Source of the DNA: Bacteroidota bacterium
Lineage (GTDB): Bacteria > Bacteroidota > Bacteroidia > Bacteroidales > Bacteroidaceae
DNA: 64,000 nt
Direction: 5' to 3'
Assembly: GCA_023426145.1 (NCBI GenBank)
Contig: JAFABG010000041.1
Location: 21,688 to 85,687 of the forward strand
In this document: piece after piece, positions 43,843-52,335 of the stretch
Position numbering within the stretch: position 1 is the first letter of the stretch
How the letters are laid out: every line of letters begins with the position of its first letter
Notes under the pieces: generated by a model
What the model was told of the DNA's origin: nothing
Database searches by the model: none
What the model saw: only the letters and a program-made list of their open reading frames with translations
Position numbers and translations under genes: made by a program

Positions 43843-45516
43843 TTAGTTAACAACTATGCTATTATATAGGTATCGTTTGATACTCCTTTTCGGCGTTTTT
43901 TCAAATTCTGTAGGATAAAGCTGGATCTGGCTGACTTTTTCATACGAAGCAACACTGTTATTTAGGTTCTTTAGATTCTCATCCATGATGGTTTTCAGGT
44001 TGTCTGGGTTGTTTAGTCCCAGAGAATCAAGGGATTCATGATCGGCATAAACCAATGCAACTAGTTTTTTGTTTCGTTCAATCACAAGACTTTCAAGAAT
44101 GAAAGGAAGGTTGTTGAGTTTCGCTTCCAGCTCTTCAGGAAAGATGTTTTGTCCACTAGAACTCAGTATCATACTTTTGAGTCGTCCGCGAATAAAAATA
44201 TTGCCACTAGCATCCATTGTTCCGAGGTCTCCAGTGCGCAACCAGCCGTCTTCGCTAAACACTTCTTTAGTAGCTTCTGGATTCTTAAAATAGCCAACCA
44301 TCACATTCTCACCTCGTACCTGAATTTCTCCAGTTTCTGCTTCCGGACTCTCCTTATAAATACGAGCCTCCATAATATCTAGTATTTTGCCAGATGAACC
44401 CAGAAGAAATTCATTCCAGGGAGCATAGCTAATTAGAGGGCCACATTCTGTCATTCCATACCCAATGGTGAAAGGGAATTTGATTTTGTAGAAGAATTCT
44501 TCTACTTCCTGATTCATGGCAGCGCCTCCAATGATGATTTCTTTGAATCGACCGCCTAAGGCATCTACTAGTTTCTTCCTTATCTGATTGTAGATTTGTG
44601 TATCGAGCAATGGAATATTTAACGCCCACTTCATCCCTTTCTTATTAATGAGTGGTTGAATCACATTTTTATAGATTTTCTCAATAACTAGCGGGACAGT
44701 AATAATAAGGTTGGGTTTAACCTCTTCAAAAGCCTTCATGATAATCTTAGGAGATGGGGTTTTCCCAAGCAAAGTGACGTGAGTACCCACGGCTGTAGCA
44801 GTAAGAAAATCGAAGGCACAACCGTATGCATGTGCCAAAGGAAGGAAAGAAAGCACTTTATCTCCTTTCTTTAGTAATTCAGTGCGGATGCCAAAAGTTA
44901 CATTTCCTGCAAGATTATTCCCCGTCAGCATTACCCCTTTACTAAATCCAGTGGTTCCAGAGGTATAATTCAGCAACATTACTTTATCATTAGATAAGGT
45001 TGTGTATTGAACGTCGTCACGTGAGAACCCCTTAGGATATGTAGCTTTCATTTCATCATTGAGGTGAACGAGAAATTTCTGAATGGTTTCTCCGTCTCGC
45101 TGATATAGGCAGCGAAAATCCGTAAGTGAGAACACACCGCGCAACCCCGTTAGCTTCTCTTCTTCCAGGTTTTCCCAAATGCTATCGCTGGTGAATAGAA
45201 AGACTGATTCGGAATGGTTCACAATATGGTGAACGTCATTAGGAGTAAAGTCTTGTAAGATAGGAACAATAATAGCTCCATAAGAGATTGTTGCCATGTA
45301 GGCCACGCACCAATGAGCGTTGTTTTTGCCAATAACAGCTATTTTATCACCTCTGCGGAGGCTACAGTGTTTGAAAAGTAAGTGTAAGCGGGCAATTTCT
45401 TCAGCCACCTGACCGTATGTGTAATGAACAGGTTCGCCATAATCTGTATAACAAGGTAAATCCCAATTTTCCCGAAAACTATTCTCGTATAATTTAATGA
45501 AATTCTCTTTAATCAT
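43843..45516 (-). CDS. Long-chain fatty acid--CoA ligase (AMP-binding)
   Basis: The start is the ATG ending at 45516 (MIKENFIKLYENSF), giving 557 residues; the longer frame would add an unlikely leader beyond the -7 box. The adenylate-forming motifs are YTSGTTGFSKGVML (A3), GYGMTECGPL (A5) and GWLRTGDLG (A7), and KSMILSSSGQNIFPEELE is near the catalytic lysine region. It activates fatty acids to acyl-CoA at the membrane. It is divergent from mtaB, with a TATTTTTG box at 45540-45547. Confidence 0.93.
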   Translation of the reverse strand: MIKENFIKLYENSFRENWDLPCYTDYGEPVHYTYGQVAEEIARLHLLFKHCSLRRGDKIAVIGKNNAHWCVAYMATISYGAIIVPILQDFTPNDVHHIVNHSESVFLFTSDSIWENLEEEKLTGLRGVFSLTDFRCLYQRDGETIQKFLVHLNDEMKATYPKGFSRDDVQYTTLSNDKVMLLNYTSGTTGFSKGVMLTGNNLAGNVTFGIRTELLKKGDKVLSFLPLAHAYGCAFDFLTATAVGTHVTLLGKTPSPKIIMKAFEEVKPNLIITVPLVIEKIYKNVIQPLINKKGMKWALNIPLLDTQIYNQIRKKLVDALGGRFKEIIIGGAAMNQEVEEFFYKIKFPFTIGYGMTECGPLISYAPWNEFLLGSSGKILDIMEARIYKESPEAETGEIQVRGENVMVGYFKNPEATKEVFSEDGWLRTGDLGTMDASGNIFIRGRLKSMILSSSGQNIFPEELEAKLNNLPFILESLVIERNKKLVALVYADHESLDSLGLNNPDNLKTIMDENLKNLNNSVASYEKVSQIQLYPTEFEKTPKRSIKRYLYNSIVVN

Positions 45517-45539
45517 TGCACGTTTTTTAGTGAATTGTG

Positions 45540-45547
45540 CAAAAATA
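45540..45547 (-). promoter_or_regulatory. -7 box of the acyl-CoA ligase gene
   Basis: TATTTTTG on the minus strand is a perfect -7 box, 24 bp before the chosen ATG; no clear -33 box. Confidence 0.5.
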
Positions 45548-45592
45548 GGAATAAACTTTCGTATCCTAAAGTGTTTTACTAATAATAATGTG

Positions 45593-45600
45593 TAACTTTG
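45593..45600 (+). promoter_or_regulatory. -7 box of mtaB
   Basis: TAACTTTG, perfect -7 box, about 25 bp before the mtaB ATG. A TTTT about 19 bp upstream may act as a weak -33 box. Confidence 0.55.
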
Positions 45601-45625
45601 CGCCAAATATGCGTTATAACAGATT

Positions 45626-46957
45626 ATGATAGATACCACTGTATTTCAAAATAAGACAGCCGTTTATTATACGTTAGGCTGCAAATTGAACTTTTCAGAG
45701 ACTTCAACTATCGGTAAAATTCTGCGAGAAGCAGGAGTTCGGACTGCCCGTAAGGGAGAAAAAGCAGATATTTGTGTGGTAAATACTTGTTCGGTGACAG
45801 AGATGGCAGATAAGAAATGCCGTCAGGCTATCCACCGTTTGGTAAAGGAACATCCCGGAGCTTTTGTGGTGGTGACCGGATGCTATGCACAGTTGAAGCC
45901 TGGAGATGTGTCAAAGATACAAGGAGTTGATGTAGTGTTGGGTGCGGAGCAAAAAGGAGATTTGCTTCAATATCTGGGCGATCTTCATAAACATGAAGAA
46001 GGAGAAGCCATCATCACTACAACTAAAGATATTCGTTCCTTTTCACCTTCGTGCTCGCGAGGTGATCGTACACGTTTCTTCCTCAAAGTTCAAGATGGAT
46101 GCGATTACTTTTGTTCCTATTGCACCATTCCTTTCGCCCGTGGGCGTAGCCGCAACGGTACCATCGCCTCTATGGTAGAACAAGCTAAACAAGCTGCTGC
46201 AGAAGGGGGAAAAGAAATCGTACTGACCGGTGTGAATATCGGTGATTTTGGTAGAACCACCGGTGAAAACTTCTTTGATTTGGTGAAAGCGCTAGATCAG
46301 GTTGAAGGTATAGAACGTTACCGAATCTCCTCCATTGAACCTAATTTACTTACTGATGAAATCATCGAGTTTGTTTCTCATTCTCGTAGATTCATGCCTC
46401 ATTTTCATATCCCATTGCAATCTGGTTGTGACGAAGTGTTGAAATTGATGCGTCGACGTTATGATACGGCTCTATTTGCTTCTAAAGTGAAGAAGATTAA
46501 GGAAGTGATGCCTGATGCATTTATCGGAGTAGATGTAATTGTGGGAACACGTGGAGAGACGGATGAGTATTTCGAACAAGCTTATGAGTTTATTGCCGGG
46601 TTGGATGTGACGCAATTGCATGTGTTCAGCTATTCTGAACGCCCCGGAACTCAAGCGTTGAAGATTGAACATGCTGTTTCTCCTGAAGAAAAGCATATGC
46701 GCAGTCAGCGGTTATTGGCACTTTCTGATGAGAAGACGCAAGCTTTTTATGCTCGTCACATTGGACAGACCATGCAGGTGCTGATGGAGAAATCGAAATC
46801 GGATGCTCCGATGCACGGATTTACGGCTAACTATATTCGTGTGGAGTTGGAGAATGAAGCTTCTTTGGATAATCAGATGGTTAGTGTTCGGTTGGGAGAA
46901 TTTAACGAAGATAAGACAGCGCTGAAAGGCACTATTGAACCGAATTATGAAGTCTAG
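45626..46957 (+). CDS. mtaB: tRNA t6A37 methylthiotransferase MtaB
   Basis: MtaB turns t6A37 into ms2t6A37 in tRNAs reading ANN codons, using two [4Fe-4S] clusters. The 443-residue protein has the UPF0004 domain with TLGCKLN and VNTCSVT cysteines, the radical SAM motif CDYFCSYC, GVNIGDFG, and a C-terminal TRAM domain (about 380-443). TsaE in the same window belongs to the pathway that makes its substrate t6A. The next gene starts within its last 11 bases. Confidence 0.95.
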   Translation: MIDTTVFQNKTAVYYTLGCKLNFSETSTIGKILREAGVRTARKGEKADICVVNTCSVTEMADKKCRQAIHRLVKEHPGAFVVVTGCYAQLKPGDVSKIQGVDVVLGAEQKGDLLQYLGDLHKHEEGEAIITTTKDIRSFSPSCSRGDRTRFFLKVQDGCDYFCSYCTIPFARGRSRNGTIASMVEQAKQAAAEGGKEIVLTGVNIGDFGRTTGENFFDLVKALDQVEGIERYRISSIEPNLLTDEIIEFVSHSRRFMPHFHIPLQSGCDEVLKLMRRRYDTALFASKVKKIKEVMPDAFIGVDVIVGTRGETDEYFEQAYEFIAGLDVTQLHVFSYSERPGTQALKIEHAVSPEEKHMRSQRLLALSDEKTQAFYARHIGQTMQVLMEKSKSDAPMHGFTANYIRVELENEASLDNQMVSVRLGEFNEDKTALKGTIEPNYEV

Positions 46958-47843
46958 ATTTATCTATTGGCTAGTATATAGCGGCATGTGGCTGATTTCA
47001 GCTCTTCCGTTCAAACTGTTGTACCTTATTTCTGATTTTAATTACCTGCTGATGTATCATATCGGCAAATATCGGCTAAAAGTAGTAAGGAGGAATCTGA
47101 AGAACTCCTTTCCCGAGAAAGGAGAGAAGGAAAGACGGGAGATTGAGCGTCGCTTCTATCGTTACCTTTCAGACTATATGCTCGAAGATTTAAAGATGTT
47201 GCACATGTCGTCCGAGGATTTGTATCAGCGGATGACCTACAAGAACACCGAACAATATTTGGAGCTGACCGAGAAATACGGTGGAATCATTGTGATGATT
47301 CCACATTATGCCAATTATGAATGGTTGATTGGAATGGGAGGGATCATGAAACCCGGAGATGTGCCGGCTCAGGTATATAAACCTTTGAAGGATAAATATT
47401 TGGATGAACTATTCCAACGTATTCGTTCGCGATTTGGTGGATATAACATCCCGAAACATTCTACGGCACGCGAGATTATAAAATTGAAACGCCAAGGCAA
47501 AAAGATGGTAGTCGGATTGATTACGGATCAGTGGCCTAGCGGGAATGATAAATATTGGACAACTTTTCTTAGTCAAGAAACTGCTTTCTTGAATGGCGCT
47601 GAACGAATAGCCAAAATGATGAATTTCCCTGTATTCTACTGTGACTTGTCGAAACCTGATAGAGGGTATTGCGTGGCAGAGTTTAAGTTGATGACGGAGA
47701 GTCCGAAAGAAACTGCTGAAGGTGAAATCACGGAAATGTTTGCCAATTATCTAGAGCAAACCATTCAACGGGAACCGGCCTATTGGTTGTGGTCGCATAA
47801 AAGATGGAAAGCCACTAAGGCTGAATGTGAAAGGGGGGCGTAA
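46947..47843 (+). CDS. LpxL/HtrB-type lysophospholipid/lipid A acyltransferase
   Basis: The ATG at 46947 lies inside the end of mtaB. The 298-residue protein has an N-terminal membrane anchor (about 5-30) and the HX4E catalytic motif in PHYANYEW, followed by KLKRQGKKMVVGLITDQWPSG (the acceptor loop), as in late acyltransferases that add secondary acyl chains to lipid A. Its length matches LpxL. It overlaps the next gene by 1 bp, so acylation and glycosyl transfer may be co-ordinated. Confidence 0.9.
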   Translation: MKSRFIYWLVYSGMWLISALPFKLLYLISDFNYLLMYHIGKYRLKVVRRNLKNSFPEKGEKERREIERRFYRYLSDYMLEDLKMLHMSSEDLYQRMTYKNTEQYLELTEKYGGIIVMIPHYANYEWLIGMGGIMKPGDVPAQVYKPLKDKYLDELFQRIRSRFGGYNIPKHSTAREIIKLKRQGKKMVVGLITDQWPSGNDKYWTTFLSQETAFLNGAERIAKMMNFPVFYCDLSKPDRGYCVAEFKLMTESPKETAEGEITEMFANYLEQTIQREPAYWLWSHKRWKATKAECERGA

Positions 47844-48874
47844 TGAAAGTATCTGTGGTTATTCTGAACTGGAACGGGCGAGAGATGCTTCGTACTTTTC
47901 TACCATCGGTGATCAGTTATTCAAAATGTGATAAGGAGGTTGAAGTTTGTGTCGCCGACAATGGTTCTACAGATGGTTCTGTAGAAATGCTTCGCGAGCA
48001 ATTTCCTGATGTCAGAATCCTTATTCTCGATCAGAATTATGGTTTTGCTGACGGCTATAATATCGCTTTGCAGCAAATTGATGCGGAGTATGTGGTGCTT
48101 TTGAATTCAGATGTTGAAGTCACCGATCATTGGCTCGAACCAATGATCTCTTATTTAGATGCGCATCCCAAAGTTGCGGCTTGTCAGCCAAAGATTAGAA
48201 GTCAACGTCATAAAGACCTTTTTGAGTATGCCGGAGCTGCCGGTGGCTTTATCGATAAGTATGGCTATCCTTTTTGTCGTGGCCGTGTGTTGGGGAGGGT
48301 TGAAAAGGATAATGGACAATACGATACTGTGTTGCCGATTTTCTGGGCAACCGGTGCCGCTTTATTTATTCGACTTGCTGATTATCGCGAAGTGGGGGGA
48401 CTCGACGGACGCTTCTTTGCACACATGGAAGAGATCGATTTGTGTTGGCGATTGCGCTCTCGAGGATTCGAGATCGTTTGTATTCCCGAAAGTATGGTGT
48501 ATCATGTTGGTGGCGCCACGCTAAAAAAAGAAAGTCCGCGCAAGACTTTTTTGAATTTTCGTAATAATCTTGTCATGCTTTATAAAAACCTGCCGGAGGG
48601 TGAGGTGGAAAAAGTGATGCGTGTTCGACTATTCCTTGATTATATTGCTGCTTTCACTTTCTTATTGAAAGGGCAGTTTTCTAACGCAAAAGCGGTGATT
48701 AGTGCCCGCAAAGCCTATCAGGATATTTATACTTCATTCACTTCAGCTCGTCAAGAAAACTTAAGAAAAAAAACACTGAATCCAATTCCTGAACGGATAA
48801 AAAGTAGTATCTTGTGGCAGTTTTATGCGAGAAGACGCCAACAGTTTTCTCAATTGTCAGATTTAAACAAATAA
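47843..48874 (+). CDS. Family 2 glycosyltransferase
   Basis: This 343-residue cytoplasmic GT-A enzyme starts VSVVILNWNGREMLRTFL, then VADNGSTDGSVEML for nucleotide binding, LLNSDVEVTDHW holding the DxD-like site, and an HMEEIDLCWRLRSRG acceptor-side stretch with the catalytic Asp. Its fold resembles rhamnosyltransferase-type enzymes of cell-surface glycans. Donor and acceptor cannot be told. It begins in the stop codon of the acyltransferase. Confidence 0.92.
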   Translation: MKVSVVILNWNGREMLRTFLPSVISYSKCDKEVEVCVADNGSTDGSVEMLREQFPDVRILILDQNYGFADGYNIALQQIDAEYVVLLNSDVEVTDHWLEPMISYLDAHPKVAACQPKIRSQRHKDLFEYAGAAGGFIDKYGYPFCRGRVLGRVEKDNGQYDTVLPIFWATGAALFIRLADYREVGGLDGRFFAHMEEIDLCWRLRSRGFEIVCIPESMVYHVGGATLKKESPRKTFLNFRNNLVMLYKNLPEGEVEKVMRVRLFLDYIAAFTFLLKGQFSNAKAVISARKAYQDIYTSFTSARQENLRKKTLNPIPERIKSSILWQFYARRRQQFSQLSDLNK

Positions 48875-48878
48875 ATAT

Positions 48879-49400
48879 ATGGAAAACGTAAAAAGAGGCA
48901 TCGGGCTGGTTGCGCATGATGCGATGAAGAAAGACCTTATTGAGTGGGTATTATGGAATTCAGAACTACTGATGGGTAATAAATTCTATTGTACCGGTAC
49001 TACAGGAACCTTAATTTTGGAAGCTTTGCAGAAGAAACATCCGGAAGAAGAATGGGATTTTACCATTCTTAAATCGGGTCCGTTGGGGGGTGACCAACAA
49101 ATGGGATCTCGTATTGTAGATGGTCAGATTGATTATCTTTTCTTCTTCACCGATCCGATGACATTGCAGCCTCATGATACTGATGTGAAAGCATTGACCC
49201 GTTTGGCTGGTGTTGAAAACATCATATTCTGTTGCAATCGCTCTACTGCAGATCATATCATTTCCAGTCCTTTGTTTATGGATCCGGACTACGAACGCAT
49301 TCATCCCGACTATTCTGGTTATACAAAACGATTTGAAAATAAAACAGTGGTAACGGAAGCTGTTGAATCGGTTAATAAGCGAAAAAGAAAGAAGAGCTAA
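48879..49400 (+). CDS. mgsA: Methylglyoxal synthase
   Basis: MgsA converts dihydroxyacetone phosphate to methylglyoxal and phosphate, a bypass used when sugar phosphates pile up. The 173-residue protein has IGLVAHDAMKKDL, the TGTTGT phosphate loop, the catalytic SGPLGGDQQMG and FFTDPMTLQPHDTD. It is about 20 residues longer than E. coli MgsA through a C-terminal basic tail ending KRKRKKS. It follows the GT2 gene by 4 bp and ends before a terminator. Confidence 0.95.
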   Translation: MENVKRGIGLVAHDAMKKDLIEWVLWNSELLMGNKFYCTGTTGTLILEALQKKHPEEEWDFTILKSGPLGGDQQMGSRIVDGQIDYLFFFTDPMTLQPHDTDVKALTRLAGVENIIFCCNRSTADHIISSPLFMDPDYERIHPDYSGYTKRFENKTVVTEAVESVNKRKRKKS

Positions 49401-49433
49401 CCGGTTGGTTTCCCCTACGCTTTACATCTCATT

Positions 49434-49478
49434 CTCCCCGATAGGTCTATTTCTCACCTATTGGGGAGTCTTTTTTTT
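49434..49478 (+). terminator. Terminator of the mtaB-mgsA operon
   Basis: CTCCCCGATAGGT (49434-49446) pairs with ACCTATTGGGGAG (49456-49468) with one G-T pair, followed by TC and T8. folB converges and stops inside the T tract at 49477. Confidence 0.9.
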
Positions 49479-49845
49479 ATCTACTACAATGCATTTCCAC
49501 TCCGGCAGAATCTATGTCCGCTCCCATGGGTGGATTTCGCTTCGAAAGGCAAATGTCTATGGCTTCAATGGTCTGAAGTTCATTGAATAACCTTTCAACG
49601 ATTCTTGCACATACATGTTCCAATAGCTTTGATGGAACATTCATTTCAGCTTTAACGATTTCAAAAACTGTTGCGTAGTTTACTGTATCTGCAACTTCGT
49701 CTGACTTAGCTGCTTTATTCACATCCACTTTAAGTTTCAGCTGAATTAAGTAAGCATTGCCTATGACCCTCTCTTGTGGTGCTACTCCATGATAGGCATA
49801 GCAACTGATATCTTTCAAAAGTATATAGCTTTGATCTATTTTCAT
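49477..49845 (-). CDS. folB: Dihydroneopterin aldolase
   Basis: FolB splits dihydroneopterin to 6-hydroxymethyl-dihydropterin and glycolaldehyde in folate synthesis. The 122-residue protein has YAYHGVAPQERVIG (the substrate-binding Glu), VNYATVFEIV, LLEHVCARIVERL and the SKRNPPMG end with the catalytic Lys. Its length fits the family. The stop lies inside the T tract of the convergent mgsA terminator. Confidence 0.94.
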   Translation of the reverse strand: MKIDQSYILLKDISCYAYHGVAPQERVIGNAYLIQLKLKVDVNKAAKSDEVADTVNYATVFEIVKAEMNVPSKLLEHVCARIVERLFNELQTIEAIDICLSKRNPPMGADIDSAGVEMHCSR

Positions 49846-50242
49846 TATTCGTTAATTTTCTGTTGCGGTAAAGATAATGATTTATTTTGGGATAGAAACC
49901 TTGCTCTAGGATAGAGGAGCATTCTATAGTGAATTTTCAACTAGGAATAGTATTCATTATTCCTCTTCATCCTATCATAGTAAGCTTATTCTATAAGAAA
50001 GATAAGTAAAGGATACCGTTGTTGTTACCTAACCACGGCCGTGAAGAATTCTCTTCACGGATGTGATAAATAATGTTCATGGCCGTGGTAAGTATTTACC
50101 ACGGATGTGAACAGTTAAAGATAGTGAGTAGATTGCAAAACAATGACGAGAGTATAACCTATACTTGATTAAAGGTGTTTATCTGAACCCTATATAGATT
50201 AGTAGATCGATCTATAATATCTTTCTTCGTTTTCCCGTTTAT
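49846..50242. other. 397-bp gap between folB and the GT4 gene
   Basis: No gene is visible. It contains the 22-bp dyad array B (50031-50112), a 22-bp dyad AGGAATA/TATTCCT at 49943-49964, and a TAAAGATA box at 49869-49876 that could be the -7 of folB (one mismatch). Confidence 0.65.
50031..50112. repeat. Tandem array of 22-bp dyad units (array B)
   Basis: The element CACGG (once CATGG) recurs at 50034, 50056, 50078 and 50100, always 22 bp apart. Units are a 6-nt left arm, 6 nt, a complementary 6-nt right arm and a 4-nt linker: GTGAAG/CTTCAC (50041-50058), GTGATA/GTTCAT (50063-50080, imperfect) and GTGGTA/TACCAC (50085-50102). The linkers alternate GGCC, GGAT, GGCC, GGAT, which makes an extra 44-bp period. 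The arms also pair across the linkers, as in CACGGCCGTG. No sequence similarity to array A, but the same layout. Confidence 0.85.
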
Positions 50243-51214
50243 TTATTCCCAAGGCAGATGTCTGGCCACATCTATTACGTGAGGAATCTCTTGGTTTAAA
50301 GGCTCGCCGTTCAGTACCTTTTCATACTTCTTTAAATAGGCCTCTGCCATGACTTTTGAGTTGAAAAGATCTCTAGCATATTCATGACAAACTTTAGGAG
50401 CATATTCGCTAGCTTCTATATGTTCAGCCATTTCTGCAGCGCTGTTAGTGAGAAAACCGACTTCAGGCACCACTAATTCGGTGAGTGCGCCGTATGGAGT
50501 TCCAAAAACGGGAGCGCCAAAGTATAATGATTCTGTTATAGCCAAACCAAAAGGTTCGTGCCAAGTGACTGGAAAGATAAGCCCTTTCGATTGTTGAATC
50601 ACAGCTCTTTTCTTTGCATCATCAACCATGCCGTGAAAATGGATTCGAGGATTCCAAGTGAATCGGAAGCCCATTTTTAAGTTGAGGCGATATCCACCTA
50701 AAACATCCAGTTCGGCGCCTTGCATTTTCTGAACCACCGCCATAGCGCCTTTGACGTTTTTAACCTTCCAAGCAGCTTTGCCTAAAAAATGATACCGTTT
50801 TCGAGCCAAATCGAGATTGGCAACTCCGTAATCATCCCAGTCTAATCCATTGTATACAAAAGATTCGCTTCCGAACCTTTCTGCGTGATTGCGAGAAACG
50901 AAAACTACATTTCGATCTACATTCGATGGAATTCCATTTCCATGTGCGGTTAATAGGTGAGGTTGGGTTATTCCTTCTGGCACAGGAAAATTGAAATGAA
51001 CAATATCTGTATTTTCAGGTATTAAGTTCTTTAACTCTTTTGAAGGGTCTAGTTCAATTACTTTTGCAAAAGGACAATACGAACCTTTGGCTGCTATGAA
51101 AGTGATGTTATGTCCTAATTTGTTAAGCTCTTTGCCTAGATACCAAACCACTCTTTGAGTTCCTCCATATTTAATGGAGGGGATCTTATCTTTTAAGACG
51201 ATTGTGATATTCAT
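50243..51214 (-). CDS. Family 4 glycosyltransferase
   Basis: This 323-residue GT-B enzyme starts ITIVLKDKIPSIKYGGTQRV (glycine-rich acceptor loop) and ends with the donor-binding HEPFGLAITESLYFGAPV motif (about 222-239). HFHGMVDDAKKRAVIQQSKG is the inter-domain strand-helix. It is soluble or peripheral at the cytoplasmic membrane. Sugar donor unknown. Two -7 boxes (51243-51250 and 51252-51259) lie just upstream, so it is probably monocistronic. Confidence 0.92.
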   Translation of the reverse strand: MNITIVLKDKIPSIKYGGTQRVVWYLGKELNKLGHNITFIAAKGSYCPFAKVIELDPSKELKNLIPENTDIVHFNFPVPEGITQPHLLTAHGNGIPSNVDRNVVFVSRNHAERFGSESFVYNGLDWDDYGVANLDLARKRYHFLGKAAWKVKNVKGAMAVVQKMQGAELDVLGGYRLNLKMGFRFTWNPRIHFHGMVDDAKKRAVIQQSKGLIFPVTWHEPFGLAITESLYFGAPVFGTPYGALTELVVPEVGFLTNSAAEMAEHIEASEYAPKVCHEYARDLFNSKVMAEAYLKKYEKVLNGEPLNQEIPHVIDVARHLPWE

Positions 51215-51242
51215 TAATTTTTCTTTATATGATTAAGCGAAA

Positions 51243-51259
51243 CAAAAGTAGCAAATTTA
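51243..51259 (-). promoter_or_regulatory. Two adjacent -7 boxes for the GT4 gene
   Basis: TACTTTTG (51243-51250) and TAAATTTG (51252-51259) both match TAnnTTTG on the minus strand and stand side by side, 29-45 bp before the ATG. No clear TTTG at -33 for either. Confidence 0.45.
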
Positions 51260-51311
51260 TTTGATTAAAAGATTGTTTGTATGGAAAAATGATGACGATC
51301 GGTCTATGCCT

Positions 51312-52325
51312 TTATTTGATTTTTAGGAAATCTTTTTGTGCAACTAGCTGAGGGATTAGTTTAAGTAGAATGGGGGTGGACACTCTACAGATTAGAAGAG
51401 TAAGTAGTAAGAGTAGGCTTGCTTCTGCCCATTCATTTTGAACATACCTCGAAACAAGTGGACTAATGAAATGTAGAATTGGCCCATGTATACTAAGTGT
51501 TATGATAGAATATTGTCCAATGTAGGACACAAAACGCATTCTCTTTATTCTCTTGCAAAGTAACATGATGACGAGAATCCCACAGAACGCAGCAAGATAT
51601 ACTTGCCAAATATAGCCGGGATAATTGTTGGTTCGCATTCCAAGAGGGGTGCCTGTGAAGTACATGATGACTAGGGCTACTAGAATCAGCAATGGACTAA
51701 TCTTATCGAATCGATGATTGGGAAAGAGGAAGAAATTATATCTTCTGATCCAAAATCCGGCTACATAGAACGGGAGTGCCGTCATGGCAATATCGATATA
51801 CAGAGGTAAGGTGATTTGAAATTTACCAAGAAAGAAACCGGCACATCCTATCAGGAAAGTACACATAAACATCAAGGATAGATGCTTTTCGCGCAAGAAA
51901 TGGATGAGATAGAAGAGAATGTTGCAATGGAACAGAGCCAAGAGAAACCATATTGGAGGATTAAATCGGATGAGGCTATGTCCTTGAAACACAAGCAGCA
52001 ATTCCTTCCATTGCACTGGCAGTCTGAACAGGCTTGGGAAAATGAATCCGATGGTGAACATGAGCAAAAATGAGCTCAAGTAGAAGAATAGAAAAGGGAT
52101 GGCTAGTTTGTTGATTTTCCTTAGGGTGAAGTCTGAAAAACCACTATAGGATTTGAAAAAGATTCCGGAAATGAAGAAGTAAAGCGGCATGCGAAAACAT
52201 GACAGCATTGAGTTGTAGTCTAACTCATTGAAAGCTCCTCCTATGTGCGACATTACGACTAAAATAATGCAGACTCCTTTCGTTAAGTCTACAAAATCAA
52301 AGCGCTTCTTTTGCTCTTCTTTCAT
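51312..52325 (-). CDS. Acyltransferase family membrane protein
   Basis: This 337-residue protein has about ten membrane helices and the acyltransferase-3 layout: KRFDFVDLTKGVCIILVVMSH with the catalytic-like His near residue 27, then RMPLYFFISGIFFK (the R-x10-type motif in the second helix). Such enzymes move acetyl or succinyl groups to surface glycans or antibiotics. It lies 10 bp after malQ but without a metabolic link; a role in surface glycan modification with the neighbouring GT4 is only a guess. Confidence 0.88.
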   Translation of the reverse strand: MKEEQKKRFDFVDLTKGVCIILVVMSHIGGAFNELDYNSMLSCFRMPLYFFISGIFFKSYSGFSDFTLRKINKLAIPFLFFYLSSFLLMFTIGFIFPSLFRLPVQWKELLLVFQGHSLIRFNPPIWFLLALFHCNILFYLIHFLREKHLSLMFMCTFLIGCAGFFLGKFQITLPLYIDIAMTALPFYVAGFWIRRYNFFLFPNHRFDKISPLLILVALVIMYFTGTPLGMRTNNYPGYIWQVYLAAFCGILVIMLLCKRIKRMRFVSYIGQYSIITLSIHGPILHFISPLVSRYVQNEWAEASLLLLLTLLICRVSTPILLKLIPQLVAQKDFLKIK

Positions 52326-52335
52326 TTGATCTTTT

